Part shown: one piece after another, positions 1-6,612 of the stretch
How the letters are laid out: every line of letters begins with the position of its first letter
How positions within the stretch are numbered: position 1 is the first letter of the stretch
From: CAYSRM01 sp964543205
Lineage (GTDB): Bacteria; Verrucomicrobiota; Kiritimatiellia; UBA8416; CAYSRM01
Assembly: GCA_964543205.1 (NCBI GenBank)
Contig: CAZIXB010000037.1
Location: forward strand, 1 to 13,412
Reading direction: 5' to 3'
DNA: 13,412 bases
Notes under the pieces: model-generated
Told to the model about the DNA's origin: nothing
The model's input: only the letters and a program-made list of their open reading frames with translations
Database searches by the model: none
Position numbers and translations under genes: made by a program

Positions 1-2
1 TT

Positions 3-581
3 ACAGGATTGTCGCGGGTGGTCCACGAAGCGCACTGGATATCCGATGTCTACGGAGGCATGCTCACGGGCTACGGCCTGACAAGCTTGATAAAAACACA
101 CTGCTTTTCCATCGAAAAAGCAATTCGCAGACGGCTTCCCGCTGTAATGCAAAATAGACTCTGGCCCAATGAAAAAACAGGCTTGAAAAAAGGAGACAAA
201 TGCCCCGTTTTCAGCGCTGTAACTATACAGGGCAAAACCATATCTCCACACCAGTCCGGGCGAGCCAATTACAGACTTGTCTTCGCCCCATGCGTAAAAG
301 CCCCGGCGGTCATAGACAAATTGAGGCAATTTGACACGGCCCTGAAAGACTCAAACGATGGCTATACTACAGTCATAATCAGCCCGGATGCCGAACATCT
401 CCAGTCAGAGATAAAGAAAAGACATAACCTGTCTACAGATTTCATCTCGGACAGAAAAAGAAAAATCTCCCGGTCATTCAACCTCCTTGCCATCGGACAA
501 AGACGCCCGAGAGAAACAACTGTAAAAATCAACAACAAAGGACTAATAGAAGAAATCCGACCCGCTTTCCCCCATCATTAG
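3..581 (+). CDS. PAP2-family phosphatase / peroxiredoxin-like fusion (3' part only)
   Basis: The gene enters from the left edge. The frame is open from base 3, so the TTG at 9 is an internal Leu codon and not a start. The first residues carry PAP2 motif III, SR-x5-H-x3-D (SRVVHEAHWISD, bases 12-47), followed by a short hydrophobic stretch. This is the C-terminal end of a membrane acid phosphatase of the lipid phosphatase/BcrC type. A basic linker follows. From about base 180 the protein resembles an AhpC/TSA peroxiredoxin: GDKCPVF, then GKTIS, then LVFAP, then an SD and a conserved Arg before a TTVKINNKG strand. The peroxidatic motif P-x3-T-x2-C reads P-CVK-A-PA-V, so Thr is Ala and the catalytic Cys is Val. 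One Cys sits next to the Pro (bases 291-293). Peroxidase activity by the normal mechanism is therefore unlikely. The PAP2 call is firm for this fragment; the peroxiredoxin-like fold is inferred from pattern only. Confidence 0.72.
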   Translation, partial: TGLSRVVHEAHWISDVYGGMLTGYGLTSLIKTHCFSIEKAIRRRLPAVMQNRLWPNEKTGLKKGDKCPVFSAVTIQGKTISPHQSGRANYRLVFAPCVKAPAVIDKLRQFDTALKDSNDGYTTVIISPDAEHLQSEIKKRHNLSTDFISDRKRKISRSFNLLAIGQRRPRETTVKINNKGLIEEIRPAFPHH

Positions 582-604
582 CCCCCCTGCCCACCCTCTC
601 ACCC
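582..604 (-). other. Putative G-quadruplex motif in convergent intergenic gap
   Basis: Read on the minus strand, four G-runs follow each other: GGG (604-602), GGG (596-594), GGG (592-590) and GGGGGG (587-582). The loops are 5, 1 and 2 bases, which satisfies the canonical G3+N1-7 rule. A fifth run (GGGGG, 573-569) lies just beyond, inside the end of the opposite gene. The motif begins 7 bases after the comEC stop codon and occupies most of the 30-bp space between two convergent stop codons. I see no ordinary hairpin-plus-T-run terminator here. A role in ending or pausing transcription is inference. Confidence 0.6.
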
Positions 605-611
605 TTGCCGC

Positions 612-2465
612 CTACCGCTTCCCCACCGGCCCAGGATCTGATTTCCACCGCATGTACGCAACACCAACAGCAAGCAATAAATACCACAACGCAACCATCC
701 ACACAGACGGCCTTGCAACTTTCAGCGTTGCCATAGGCAGATCCCTTACGCTGCCGATTATCCATAGCAACAAAGATGTAAAGGCAACATTTGCATGGTT
801 GAATATGCTGCCAATAGACCCCGCAACAGAACCGCAGACAACCGATAGAGAAGCCGTAAGGACTATCAAAAAAGTCAGCGGAGCAACAAACAGATTGCCA
901 AGCAACGCAACTGGGCTTACCCTCTCAAAGAAAATTGCGGTCAGAGGAGCCGACACCAGCCAGGCAGATACCGAAAGTCCCGCCAGGGCAAGTGCGTACC
1001 CGCTACAGACACGCGGTATACGTTTCCACCATCGCTCAGCTTCAAGCCGTAACGGATCCGGATCAGTATATCTTCTGACCGCAGCGTTAAAGAAGGGATA
1101 TATAGAAAGAAGTCCCCCAACAACTGCAAAGGAGAAAATAAAACCGGGCATCATTATCTGCCCCGGCGAAATCACCAGGATCACAAGAGCGGACAATGCA
1201 AGAGCCGATAACACGTCGCCTTTCCTGCCGACTAAATAGGCGCCGAAATAAGCCAGCGCCATAATTCCCGCTCTAATTGCGCTTGGATTAGCCCCGGTCA
1301 ATACAATATAGATCCCAAGACACGGAGCGAGAACAAAAAACCAGTGGATCCTTGAAACCCTTGCAGCTCTCAGTAGAAAAATTATAATCCCGGCCACTAT
1401 CCCAACGTGCAGACCGGATATAGCAAAGACATGTAAAGTCCCTGTCTCGGCAAAAAGTGAACGGACATCAGAGGGCACACCGGAACGATAGCCAAGCAGC
1501 AAAGCGCGGGTGATTGATACGGACAGAGGAAAATCTTCCACACCGAGGCCAAGCAAATCAGATCCTGCCGCTCTGGCTGCGTAAATTCGCTGCTTTAAGC
1601 CCGACCAGGTGCTTCTACCCTTGAATGTGGCGCTTTCCATGTCGCCGCTTACATGAAAGCGGTCGGCCAACCGAACAAGGGTCATCCCATGTCCGGTAAT
1701 GCCGCCCTTTTCCAGAAATTCGATTTCGTCGGCGCTTAACCCGCATATCTCACACTTTTTCGAGCAGAAACGGTTCAGAGCGCTGTTAGTGCCGGGCAAA
1801 ATCGGTTTAACCGGACGAAGCTGTGTGAACACACCGCAAGATCGGGTAAAACGATTTGGGCTTGCAATAATGGCGCTATCAATTGTTTCCGCCGGAGGAG
1901 TGTGAGATATGCGGGCTAAAGGCGGAAATGCCTTCAGCCTTCCGCTAAATTCCCAATATTCGCCGTAACGCGGATTTCGAGCTCCGGGCAATCCAAACAG
2001 GTTGCAGCGAATCATCACGCCATTAAGCTTCCACTTTCTGCATCCACATGCCATCGTGCGCGGTGAAAATCTAAATGCGCTCATCCGGCGGCCGGAATCT
2101 TCCAGTCGGCGAATTTCCGGATGGCTGGAAACAATCCCCCCGATCCTGACCATGTCACCAGTTTCAGCACACCGGGAAATCAAGAGCATGGATTCCCGGC
2201 AGGCTTCGCTCTCCTTGCCATGATCCATTGCAAACCCGAGAAAAAAAACAGATGAATAGACAAAAAAACAAGACACAGCAGAAGCAACCGCGCGAGCACG
2301 CGAAAAACAATACTGGCCAAGAAAAGCCAGCCAACCAGCGCATACACAAACAGCGACAGGAATCCATGAGGCCAGGATCATTCCATCCGCGATATTCGCA
2401 GATAGAATACCCGACATAAAGACCAGAACTATTCCCACAAGTGGCCGTCTCTGCTCTACCCGCAT
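612..2465 (-). CDS. comEC: ComEC/Rec2-family membrane channel protein, no metallo-beta-lactamase domain
   Basis: This is a polytopic inner-membrane protein of the family that carries single-stranded DNA into the cytoplasm during natural transformation. The N-terminus (residues about 8-80) has two or three hydrophobic segments. A soluble DUF4131-like region follows to about residue 300. The Competence domain, about residues 315-590, contains the hallmark GTLHVFAISGLHVG at 342-355 and many further membrane helices, including the SFAVVGG and SAPLTAIFFERVSPVALLGN segments. The protein is 617 aa and stops shortly after the last helix (KSDPGPVGKR). The C-terminal metallo-beta-lactamase nuclease-like domain found in full-length ComEC (usually 750-800 aa) is absent. 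The ATG start is supported by AAAAAGG six bases upstream (2472-2478). It is the last gene of the minus-strand run, 61 bp after the M16 peptidase. Whether it serves DNA uptake here is not shown; no other competence gene is in view. Confidence 0.9.
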   Translation of the reverse strand: MRVEQRRPLVGIVLVFMSGILSANIADGMILASWIPVAVCVCAGWLAFLGQYCFSRARAVASAVSCFFVYSSVFFLGFAMDHGKESEACRESMLLISRCAETGDMVRIGGIVSSHPEIRRLEDSGRRMSAFRFSPRTMACGCRKWKLNGVMIRCNLFGLPGARNPRYGEYWEFSGRLKAFPPLARISHTPPAETIDSAIIASPNRFTRSCGVFTQLRPVKPILPGTNSALNRFCSKKCEICGLSADEIEFLEKGGITGHGMTLVRLADRFHVSGDMESATFKGRSTWSGLKQRIYAARAAGSDLLGLGVEDFPLSVSITRALLLGYRSGVPSDVRSLFAETGTLHVFAISGLHVGIVAGIIIFLLRAARVSRIHWFFVLAPCLGIYIVLTGANPSAIRAGIMALAYFGAYLVGRKGDVLSALALSALVILVISPGQIMMPGFIFSFAVVGGLLSIYPFFNAAVRRYTDPDPLRLEAERWWKRIPRVCSGYALALAGLSVSAWLVSAPLTAIFFERVSPVALLGNLFVAPLTFLIVLTASLSVVCGSVAGSIGSIFNHANVAFTSLLLWIIGSVRDLPMATLKVARPSVWMVALWYLLLAVGVAYMRWKSDPGPVGKR

Positions 2466-2526
2466 GATAGACCTTTTTAACCTGTATTCAGAGCTTTCTC
2501 AGTCCAGGGTAGTATAATCCTGCGCG

Positions 2527-3819
2527 CTAACCCAGAATACTCATACAATCCACAGTCCGCCGGTCATCCATCTCGCCAAGCTCCTTTCCAACCAGAGATA
2601 TGCTGATTCTTTCAGGCGTCAGCACACTACAAGCAAGTTTGCGTATATCCTCGGCGCTGACTTTCTCTATGGCCGCTATAGTGTCTTCAGGTTCCATGAA
2701 ACGGCCGTGAGAGATGAGATTCTCGCCTGCTCTGATCATCTGGTGGCTGGTGCTCTCCATGCCCAGTTTTAGTTGGCCGGTTGCATAATCCTTTGCCCGG
2801 CGCAGTTCCGCGCGCGACACATCTTTGTCCTTCAACTTGCGCAATTCCACGGCAGCAAGCTCAATTGCCTTCCCATACCTGCTCCTGACAAGACCTCCGG
2901 CAATAAGAAGAGCGCCGGTATCCTTGTATAAATGCGTACCCGAATGAATTGAATAGGCAAGACCGTGTTTTTCGCGGATTCTCTGAAATAAACGCGAACT
3001 CATGTTCTCACCCAGGACAGCGCTAAGGACTTTCAAAGTATACCGGCGTTCATCGCTGTATCCGAAAAGCCTGATTCCAATTGCGGCATGCACCTGTTCA
3101 ATATCACGGTTCTCCCGGATGATATGCTTTTGCTTAACTTCCGGCGTGGCCTTTTTGCAGGTTGAACGCCTGCCCGGCCGGCCTGCCTGTGTCAACTGCC
3201 GCACTTTCTTAACGCACTTGTCATGTTCAAGGCGACCGGCAAATGCAACTACGGTATTCCCGGAAACATACTTGCCGTCGCGAAAAGAGACAAGGTCGCT
3301 CCGGCGGATATTCTTTAATCTTTCAGCGCTTCCTATAATAGGCCTGCCGAGCGGGTGATCCTCCCACAAAGCAACAGAAAGATTGTCCTGCACCACATGT
3401 TGAGGTTGATCGCGATACATCATTATTTCTTCAATGATCACGTTCTTCTCTTTTTCGATCTCAGTCTCATCAAGGGAAGCGTTAACATACATATCCAGCA
3501 GAACGTCCAATGTAGACCATATTCTTTCGCTGGGAACACGGGCGTAATAACATGTGTTCTCTTCTTGGGTAAACGCATTAAGATAACCGCCGCGCCCCTC
3601 TATGGAACGCGAAATTTCACCCGCCGTCCTCCTGCCGGTGCCCTTAAACAACAGGTGTTCAATAAAATGGCTTATGCCGGAGACTTTTGCGCTCTCGTGC
3701 CTGGCTCCTACGCCAACCCATACGCCGATGGATACGCTTTCAACCCTTGGTATCCTCGAAGTAACTACCCGCATGCCATCGGCAAGCCTGGTTTCTCTAA
3801 CATCCATCAACATCAGCAT
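2527..3819 (-). CDS. M16 family zinc peptidase (processing-peptidase-like)
   Basis: This is a zinc metallopeptidase of the insulinase/pitrilysin superfamily, of the roughly 430-aa bacterial type related to mitochondrial processing peptidase beta. The inverted zinc motif HxxEH is present as HFIEH at residues 51-55. The third ligand, Glu131 (VIIEEI), lies 76 residues after the second His, the spacing expected in the family. The C-terminal half has the usual GLAYSIHSGTHLYKDTGALL-type segment. I see no signal peptide, so it is probably cytoplasmic. Its substrate is unknown; homologues degrade or process peptides. The start is uncertain: ATGs occur at 3819, 3813 and 3807. AAGGGAG ends only three bases before the first and nine before the second. 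The second forms a TGATG overlap with the hisA stop, so 3813 may be the true start. Either choice implies translational coupling to hisA. Confidence 0.92.
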   Translation of the reverse strand: MLMLMDVRETRLADGMRVVTSRIPRVESVSIGVWVGVGARHESAKVSGISHFIEHLLFKGTGRRTAGEISRSIEGRGGYLNAFTQEENTCYYARVPSERIWSTLDVLLDMYVNASLDETEIEKEKNVIIEEIMMYRDQPQHVVQDNLSVALWEDHPLGRPIIGSAERLKNIRRSDLVSFRDGKYVSGNTVVAFAGRLEHDKCVKKVRQLTQAGRPGRRSTCKKATPEVKQKHIIRENRDIEQVHAAIGIRLFGYSDERRYTLKVLSAVLGENMSSRLFQRIREKHGLAYSIHSGTHLYKDTGALLIAGGLVRSRYGKAIELAAVELRKLKDKDVSRAELRRAKDYATGQLKLGMESTSHQMIRAGENLISHGRFMEPEDTIAAIEKVSAEDIRKLACSVLTPERISISLVGKELGEMDDRRTVDCMSILG

Positions 3820-4529
3820 CCACTCCCTTCCAGACTTATCTTTCCTTCATAAAGCGCCTTGCCGACTATTACACCAGCGAGATTACCAAGCTTTAAAGAC
3901 TTAAGGCTTTCCACATCTTTAATGCTGCCGACCCCGCCTGACGCGATGATTTCACATCCTACAGAGACGCAAAGTTCTCTTACAGCTTCAAGATTAACAC
4001 CTGTGAGCATTCCATCCCGGGATATATCCGTGTATATAATCCTTGCCACCCCATACGAATCCATCTTTCGAGCAACTTCCACAGCGCTGATTCCTGAACC
4101 CTCGGCCCATCCTTTGATCATAACCTCTCCGTCTCTGGCATCAATGCCGACTCCAATGGAATTCCCAAAACGCTCAGCCAGAGCTTTGATCAAACCGGGA
4201 TCAGTCGCAGCCTTGGTGCCGATAATGGCCGTATCCACACCGGATTCCAGCGCTCGCTGTACATCGCTTTCGGTCCGCAACCCCCCTCCAAGCTGAACAG
4301 GTATATCTACAGCCGCGCATATCCTTTTAACTATGTCGTTATGAACTGAAGTTCCCTTAAACGCGCCGTCAAGATCGACAACGTGAAGCCTTCCCGCGCC
4401 ATCAGACGCCCACCTCCTCGCCATTTCAACAGGATCATCTGAATAAACCGTCACCTCGCCCGGCCGCCCCTGTATCAACCTCACACATTTACCGCACTTA
4501 ATATCAACCGCCGGAATAACCGTAAACAT
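3813..4529 (-). CDS. hisA: HisA, phosphoribosylformimino-5-aminoimidazole carboxamide ribotide isomerase
   Basis: This is the (beta/alpha)8-barrel isomerase that converts ProFAR to PRFAR in histidine biosynthesis (cytoplasmic). The chosen product is 238 aa, normal for HisA. It starts MFTVIPAVDIKCGKCVRL, with catalytic Asp9 in the PAVDIK strand and the second catalytic Asp130 in GVGIDARDG. The phosphate-binding and barrel motifs HVVDLDGAF, QLGGGLR, YTDISRDGML and SGGVGS are all intact. An in-frame TTG six codons upstream (4547) is rejected because the strong Shine-Dalgarno GGAGGAG (4537-4543) lies inside that extension, seven bases before the ATG at 4529. The gene follows hisB after a 208-bp spacer holding a tandem repeat, and its stop overlaps the start of the M16 gene. 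Confidence 0.97.
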   Translation of the reverse strand: MFTVIPAVDIKCGKCVRLIQGRPGEVTVYSDDPVEMARRWASDGAGRLHVVDLDGAFKGTSVHNDIVKRICAAVDIPVQLGGGLRTESDVQRALESGVDTAIIGTKAATDPGLIKALAERFGNSIGVGIDARDGEVMIKGWAEGSGISAVEVARKMDSYGVARIIYTDISRDGMLTGVNLEAVRELCVSVGCEIIASGGVGSIKDVESLKSLKLGNLAGVIVGKALYEGKISLEGSGC

Positions 4530-4536
4530 ATCAACT

Positions 4537-4543
4537 CTCCTCC
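4537..4543 (-). promoter_or_regulatory. Ribosome binding site of hisA
   Basis: GGAGGAG on the minus strand sits seven bases before the ATG at 4529. It decides the start: the longer reading frame from a TTG at 4547 would place this site inside the coding sequence. Confidence 0.8.
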
Positions 4544-4565
4544 CCAAATTTCACACCCTCTCGTG

Positions 4566-4718
4566 CTGCGCCCGCCGAAGCTATCTGAGCGAAGGCGCGG
4601 CTGCGCCCGCCGTAGCTATCTGAGCGAAGGCGCGGCTGCGCCCGCCGAAGCTATCTGAGCGAAGGCGTGGCTGCGCCCGCCGAAGCTATCTGAGCGAAGG
4701 CGTGGCTGCGCCCGCCGA
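4566..4718. repeat. 35-bp direct tandem repeat, 4 full copies plus 13 bases
   Basis: The units start at 4566, 4601, 4636 and 4671, and a partial fifth at 4706 stops after 13 bases. On the + strand each unit begins CTGCGCCCGCCGAAGC and ends TGAGCGAAGGCGCGG. The copies are nearly identical. Unit 2 reads CGTAGC for CGAAGC, and units 3 and 4 end CGTGG for CGCGG. Two small dyads are built in. On the minus strand, outer arms CGCC and GGCG enclose inner arms GCT and AGC around a CAGAT loop. Across each unit junction, GGCGC and GCGCC flank a 4-base loop. The length is not a multiple of three, there are no spacers as in CRISPR, and no reading frame is implied. The array lies between the hisB stop and the hisA Shine-Dalgarno, so it should be transcribed if the his genes form one operon. 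The flanks show no transposase or target-site duplication. Confidence 0.95.
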
Positions 4719-4737
4719 TAACTAATAACCAATGACC

Positions 4738-5349
4738 CTATATCTTCCCCTTTGTGGACGGAACCCCGGACGCATCTTCATCAACCGCGCATGCCAGGCG
4801 CAAGGCCCTGGCAACCGCCTTGAAAACCGATTCATGCGCATGGTGGGGCTCAGAACCGTACAACTGACAAATATGCAGGTTCATCCGCGCATTAGCGCAA
4901 AATGCGCGGAAAAATTCATTAATAAGATTTAAATCAAAATCCCTGATCTTTCTCTTCCTGCAAGCCATCTCGTAAACAAGAAACGGCCGTCCTCCAAGAT
5001 CGATTACAACCCTGCTCAACGATTCATCCATGGGAACCATACTCCATCCAAAACGCGTTATCCCTCGCCGCTGCCCAAGGGCATTGTCAAGCGCCTCTCC
5101 AAGGACCAGTCCGAGATCTTCCACTGTATGGTGATAATCCACTTCAAGGTCGCCGGATGCCTTCACAGTCAAATCCATCACCGAATGCCTTCCCAGTAAC
5201 TCCAGCATGTGATCCATAAAAGGAATCCCCGTTTCAACATCGCATCTCCCGCTGCCTTCAATAGAAAGCGCCACCCGGATATCCGTCTCTCTTGTTTTTC
5301 GTTCCACTTTCGCCTTACGCAATCGGTTCTTCTTCCTTGTTTCGGTCAT
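4738..5349 (-). CDS. hisB: HisB, imidazoleglycerol-phosphate dehydratase
   Basis: This enzyme dehydrates imidazole glycerol phosphate to imidazole acetol phosphate using paired Mn ions. The monofunctional form here is 203 aa, with no histidinol-phosphatase domain. Metal-binding motifs are complete: FMDHML (His47), DYHHTVED (His73, His74, Glu77) and PHHAHESVFK (His169, His170, His172, Glu173, Lys177). PMDESLSR and the terminal PSTKG are also typical. The ATG at 5349 is preferred because GGAG lies eight bases upstream (5358-5361) and the length then matches the family. A TTG at 5409 would add 20 residues and overlap the end of hisC. The gene follows hisC after 50 bp. Confidence 0.97.
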   Translation of the reverse strand: MTETRKKNRLRKAKVERKTRETDIRVALSIEGSGRCDVETGIPFMDHMLELLGRHSVMDLTVKASGDLEVDYHHTVEDLGLVLGEALDNALGQRRGITRFGWSMVPMDESLSRVVIDLGGRPFLVYEMACRKRKIRDFDLNLINEFFRAFCANARMNLHICQLYGSEPHHAHESVFKAVARALRLACAVDEDASGVPSTKGKI

Positions 5350-5357
5350 GACTCTTT

Positions 5358-5361
5358 CTCC
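5358..5361 (-). promoter_or_regulatory. Ribosome binding site of hisB
   Basis: GGAG on the minus strand, eight bases before the ATG at 5349. It favours this start over an upstream in-frame TTG at 5409. Confidence 0.6.
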
Positions 5362-5371
5362 GTTTTTCAGC

Positions 5372-5385
5372 GCGGCACATGCCGC
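5372..5385 (-). other. Small hairpin between hisC and hisB
   Basis: On the minus strand GCGGC-ATGT-GCCGC forms a perfect 5-bp GC-rich stem with a 4-base loop (a 6-bp dyad if the central two bases are counted as the centre). It is followed by no T-run, so it does not look like a terminator. It starts 22 bases upstream of the hisB ATG and leaves the Shine-Dalgarno free. It could slow or stabilise the mRNA, but it may be chance. Confidence 0.35.
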
Positions 5386-5399
5386 AAATATTGCTTTGA

Positions 5400-6445
5400 T
5401 CAACCGCAAATTATCCGCATAGCGCCAACAAGTTGCTCCGTCTCATCTTCAGACCCCACAGTAATCCTGAGATACTCTCCGGTCCTGGCCCCGGGAAAAC
5501 GCCGCACCAATATGCGGTTCTGCCTCAGTTTCTCAAAAAGCACGGCTGCCTCAATAGAATTATGGCGTGCCCATAAGAAATTTGATTCCGAAGGAAACAC
5601 AAAAAATCCAAGGCGCTCCAGTTCACGGGCCATATAGCCCCTGCTTTTCTTAATACGCTCCACATTCCGGCGCATATANNNNNNNNNNCCCGGATAGCCG
5701 CAAGAGCAAGCAACTGGGATATCATATTAACATTGTAGGAATCCTTGATTTTGAACAAAGCATTCACAAGCAGGGGACTGCCAATAGCATACCCCGCGCG
5801 GATACCCGCCAGCGAAAACGATTTGGAAAACGTCCGCATGCAAAGAACATTTTCCATCTCCAAAGCAAGATACACGCAGTCTGCCGACGCAAAATCAACA
5901 TAGGCCTCGTCTAACACAACAACTCCGTCAAAAGATCTGCAGAATTCCGCCACCCGTTCGCGAGGATATAAAATCCCGGTCGGAGCGCTCGGATTTGTCA
6001 GAAAAAAAACGCCGGCGTTGACCGTATTGGGAAAACGCCATTGGAAATCAACCCCAAGCTCGACAGGTTCAACGCTCACATCCCGGATCTCAGCCAGCGT
6101 CCTATAAAGAGAATAGGAAGGCTCAAAATAACTTACAGCCTGCGTGTTATCCACAAAAGCCCTTGTGCAAAGGGAAAGGATTTCGTCAGACCCGTTGCCC
6201 ACAAAAACCTGCTCGGCCCGGCAACCGTGAACCTCTGCAATGGCATCCCGGAGCTCGGCGCATACCGGATCCGGATATCGCCGCAATCGATCAACACCGA
6301 ATTCCTTCAATACCTGCCGGACCTCCGGCGAAGGTGGATAGGGATTCTCGTTTGTGTTAAGCTTTATATAATCAGAGTCCTTAGGTTGTTCGCCTGGAAC
6401 GTACCCATCCATATCTCTGACAGATTGTCGAATATAATCGCCCAT
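5400..6445 (-). CDS. hisC: HisC, histidinol-phosphate aminotransferase (interrupted by assembly gap)
   Basis: This is a PLP-dependent class I/II aminotransferase that makes histidinol phosphate from imidazole acetol phosphate. The N-terminal 252 residues (6445 down to about 5690) show NENPYPPSP, GNGSDEIL, NPSAPTG, the VVLDEAY Asp179, the SFSK-type motif TFSKSF with Schiff-base Lys208, and AGIRAGYAIG. Ten Ns follow at 5679-5688. The C-terminal 93 codons resume in another frame (YMRRNVERI, ESNFLWAR, GEYLRITVG) and end at 5400. The two parts are contiguous pieces of one normal HisC of about 345-350 aa. The frame break is due to a wrongly sized gap rather than mutation. The start at 6445 is set by AAGGAG six bases upstream; a longer frame to 6511 has no such support. 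It lies between hisD and hisB. Confidence 0.94.
5679..5688. other. Assembly gap (10 N) inside hisC
   Basis: Ten unknown bases join two contig ends. On the minus strand, the codons before the gap end AAI-R plus one G, and the first codon after it is TAT (Tyr). Restoring the frame needs 2, 5, 8 or 11 bases in place of ten. Ten is probably a fixed placeholder. Confidence 0.98.
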
Positions 6446-6612
6446 GTTTAGCTCCTTAACCTGAACACTCGCGCCACAAAAAAACACTGAACACACAAAA
6501 CACCGTTTCACACGGAAATTAATTTCAAATATTGTTGGCTAGGATTTATTCACTTGTACTATATGAATCTTCGCTCGATTTTTCCTGCTCATTCCAAAAG
6601 GCGGGACTGTTT
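6446..6612 (-). other. AT-rich 167-bp spacer between hisD and hisC, with 12-bp palindrome
   Basis: This is the longest simple-sequence-free spacer within the run and is visibly richer in A/T than the genes around it. It contains a perfect 12-bp palindrome, GAAATTAATTTC (6515-6526). Nearby on the minus strand is a weak hairpin, CCGT-GTGAA-ACGG, followed by a T-rich but broken stretch. TATAGT on the minus strand could serve as a -10 box, but no convincing -35 lies 16-18 bases upstream. I see no open frame with a ribosome site. It may hold an internal promoter or operator for hisC, but the evidence is weak. Confidence 0.35.
6452..6457 (-). promoter_or_regulatory. Ribosome binding site of hisC
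   Basis: AAGGAG on the minus strand, six bases before the ATG at 6445. It fixes the hisC start at MGDYIRQSVRD rather than the longer frame opening at 6511. Confidence 0.8.

Noticed and set aside
652..1239. 195-codon open frame on the + strand
   Set aside because: It lies wholly antisense to the Competence domain of comEC, which has clear family motifs. The translation shows no recognisable domain and there is no ribosome site.
2466..2526. Possible promoter for comEC (TATACT at 2511-2516 on the minus strand)
   Set aside because: The -10-like hexamer has no convincing -35 at 16-18 bases. One hexamer in a 61-bp spacer is not enough.
4566..4718. Possible CRISPR array
   Set aside because: The units are directly adjacent with no unique spacers and there are no cas genes. 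It is a simple tandem repeat.
5400..5688. hisC as a frameshifted pseudogene
   Set aside because: The frame change falls exactly at the run of Ns and both halves keep all expected motifs, so a mis-sized gap is the simpler explanation.
6446..6612. Possible terminator between hisD and hisC
   Set aside because: The only hairpin (CCGT/ACGG) is four base pairs and the T-rich stretch after it is interrupted by G residues.
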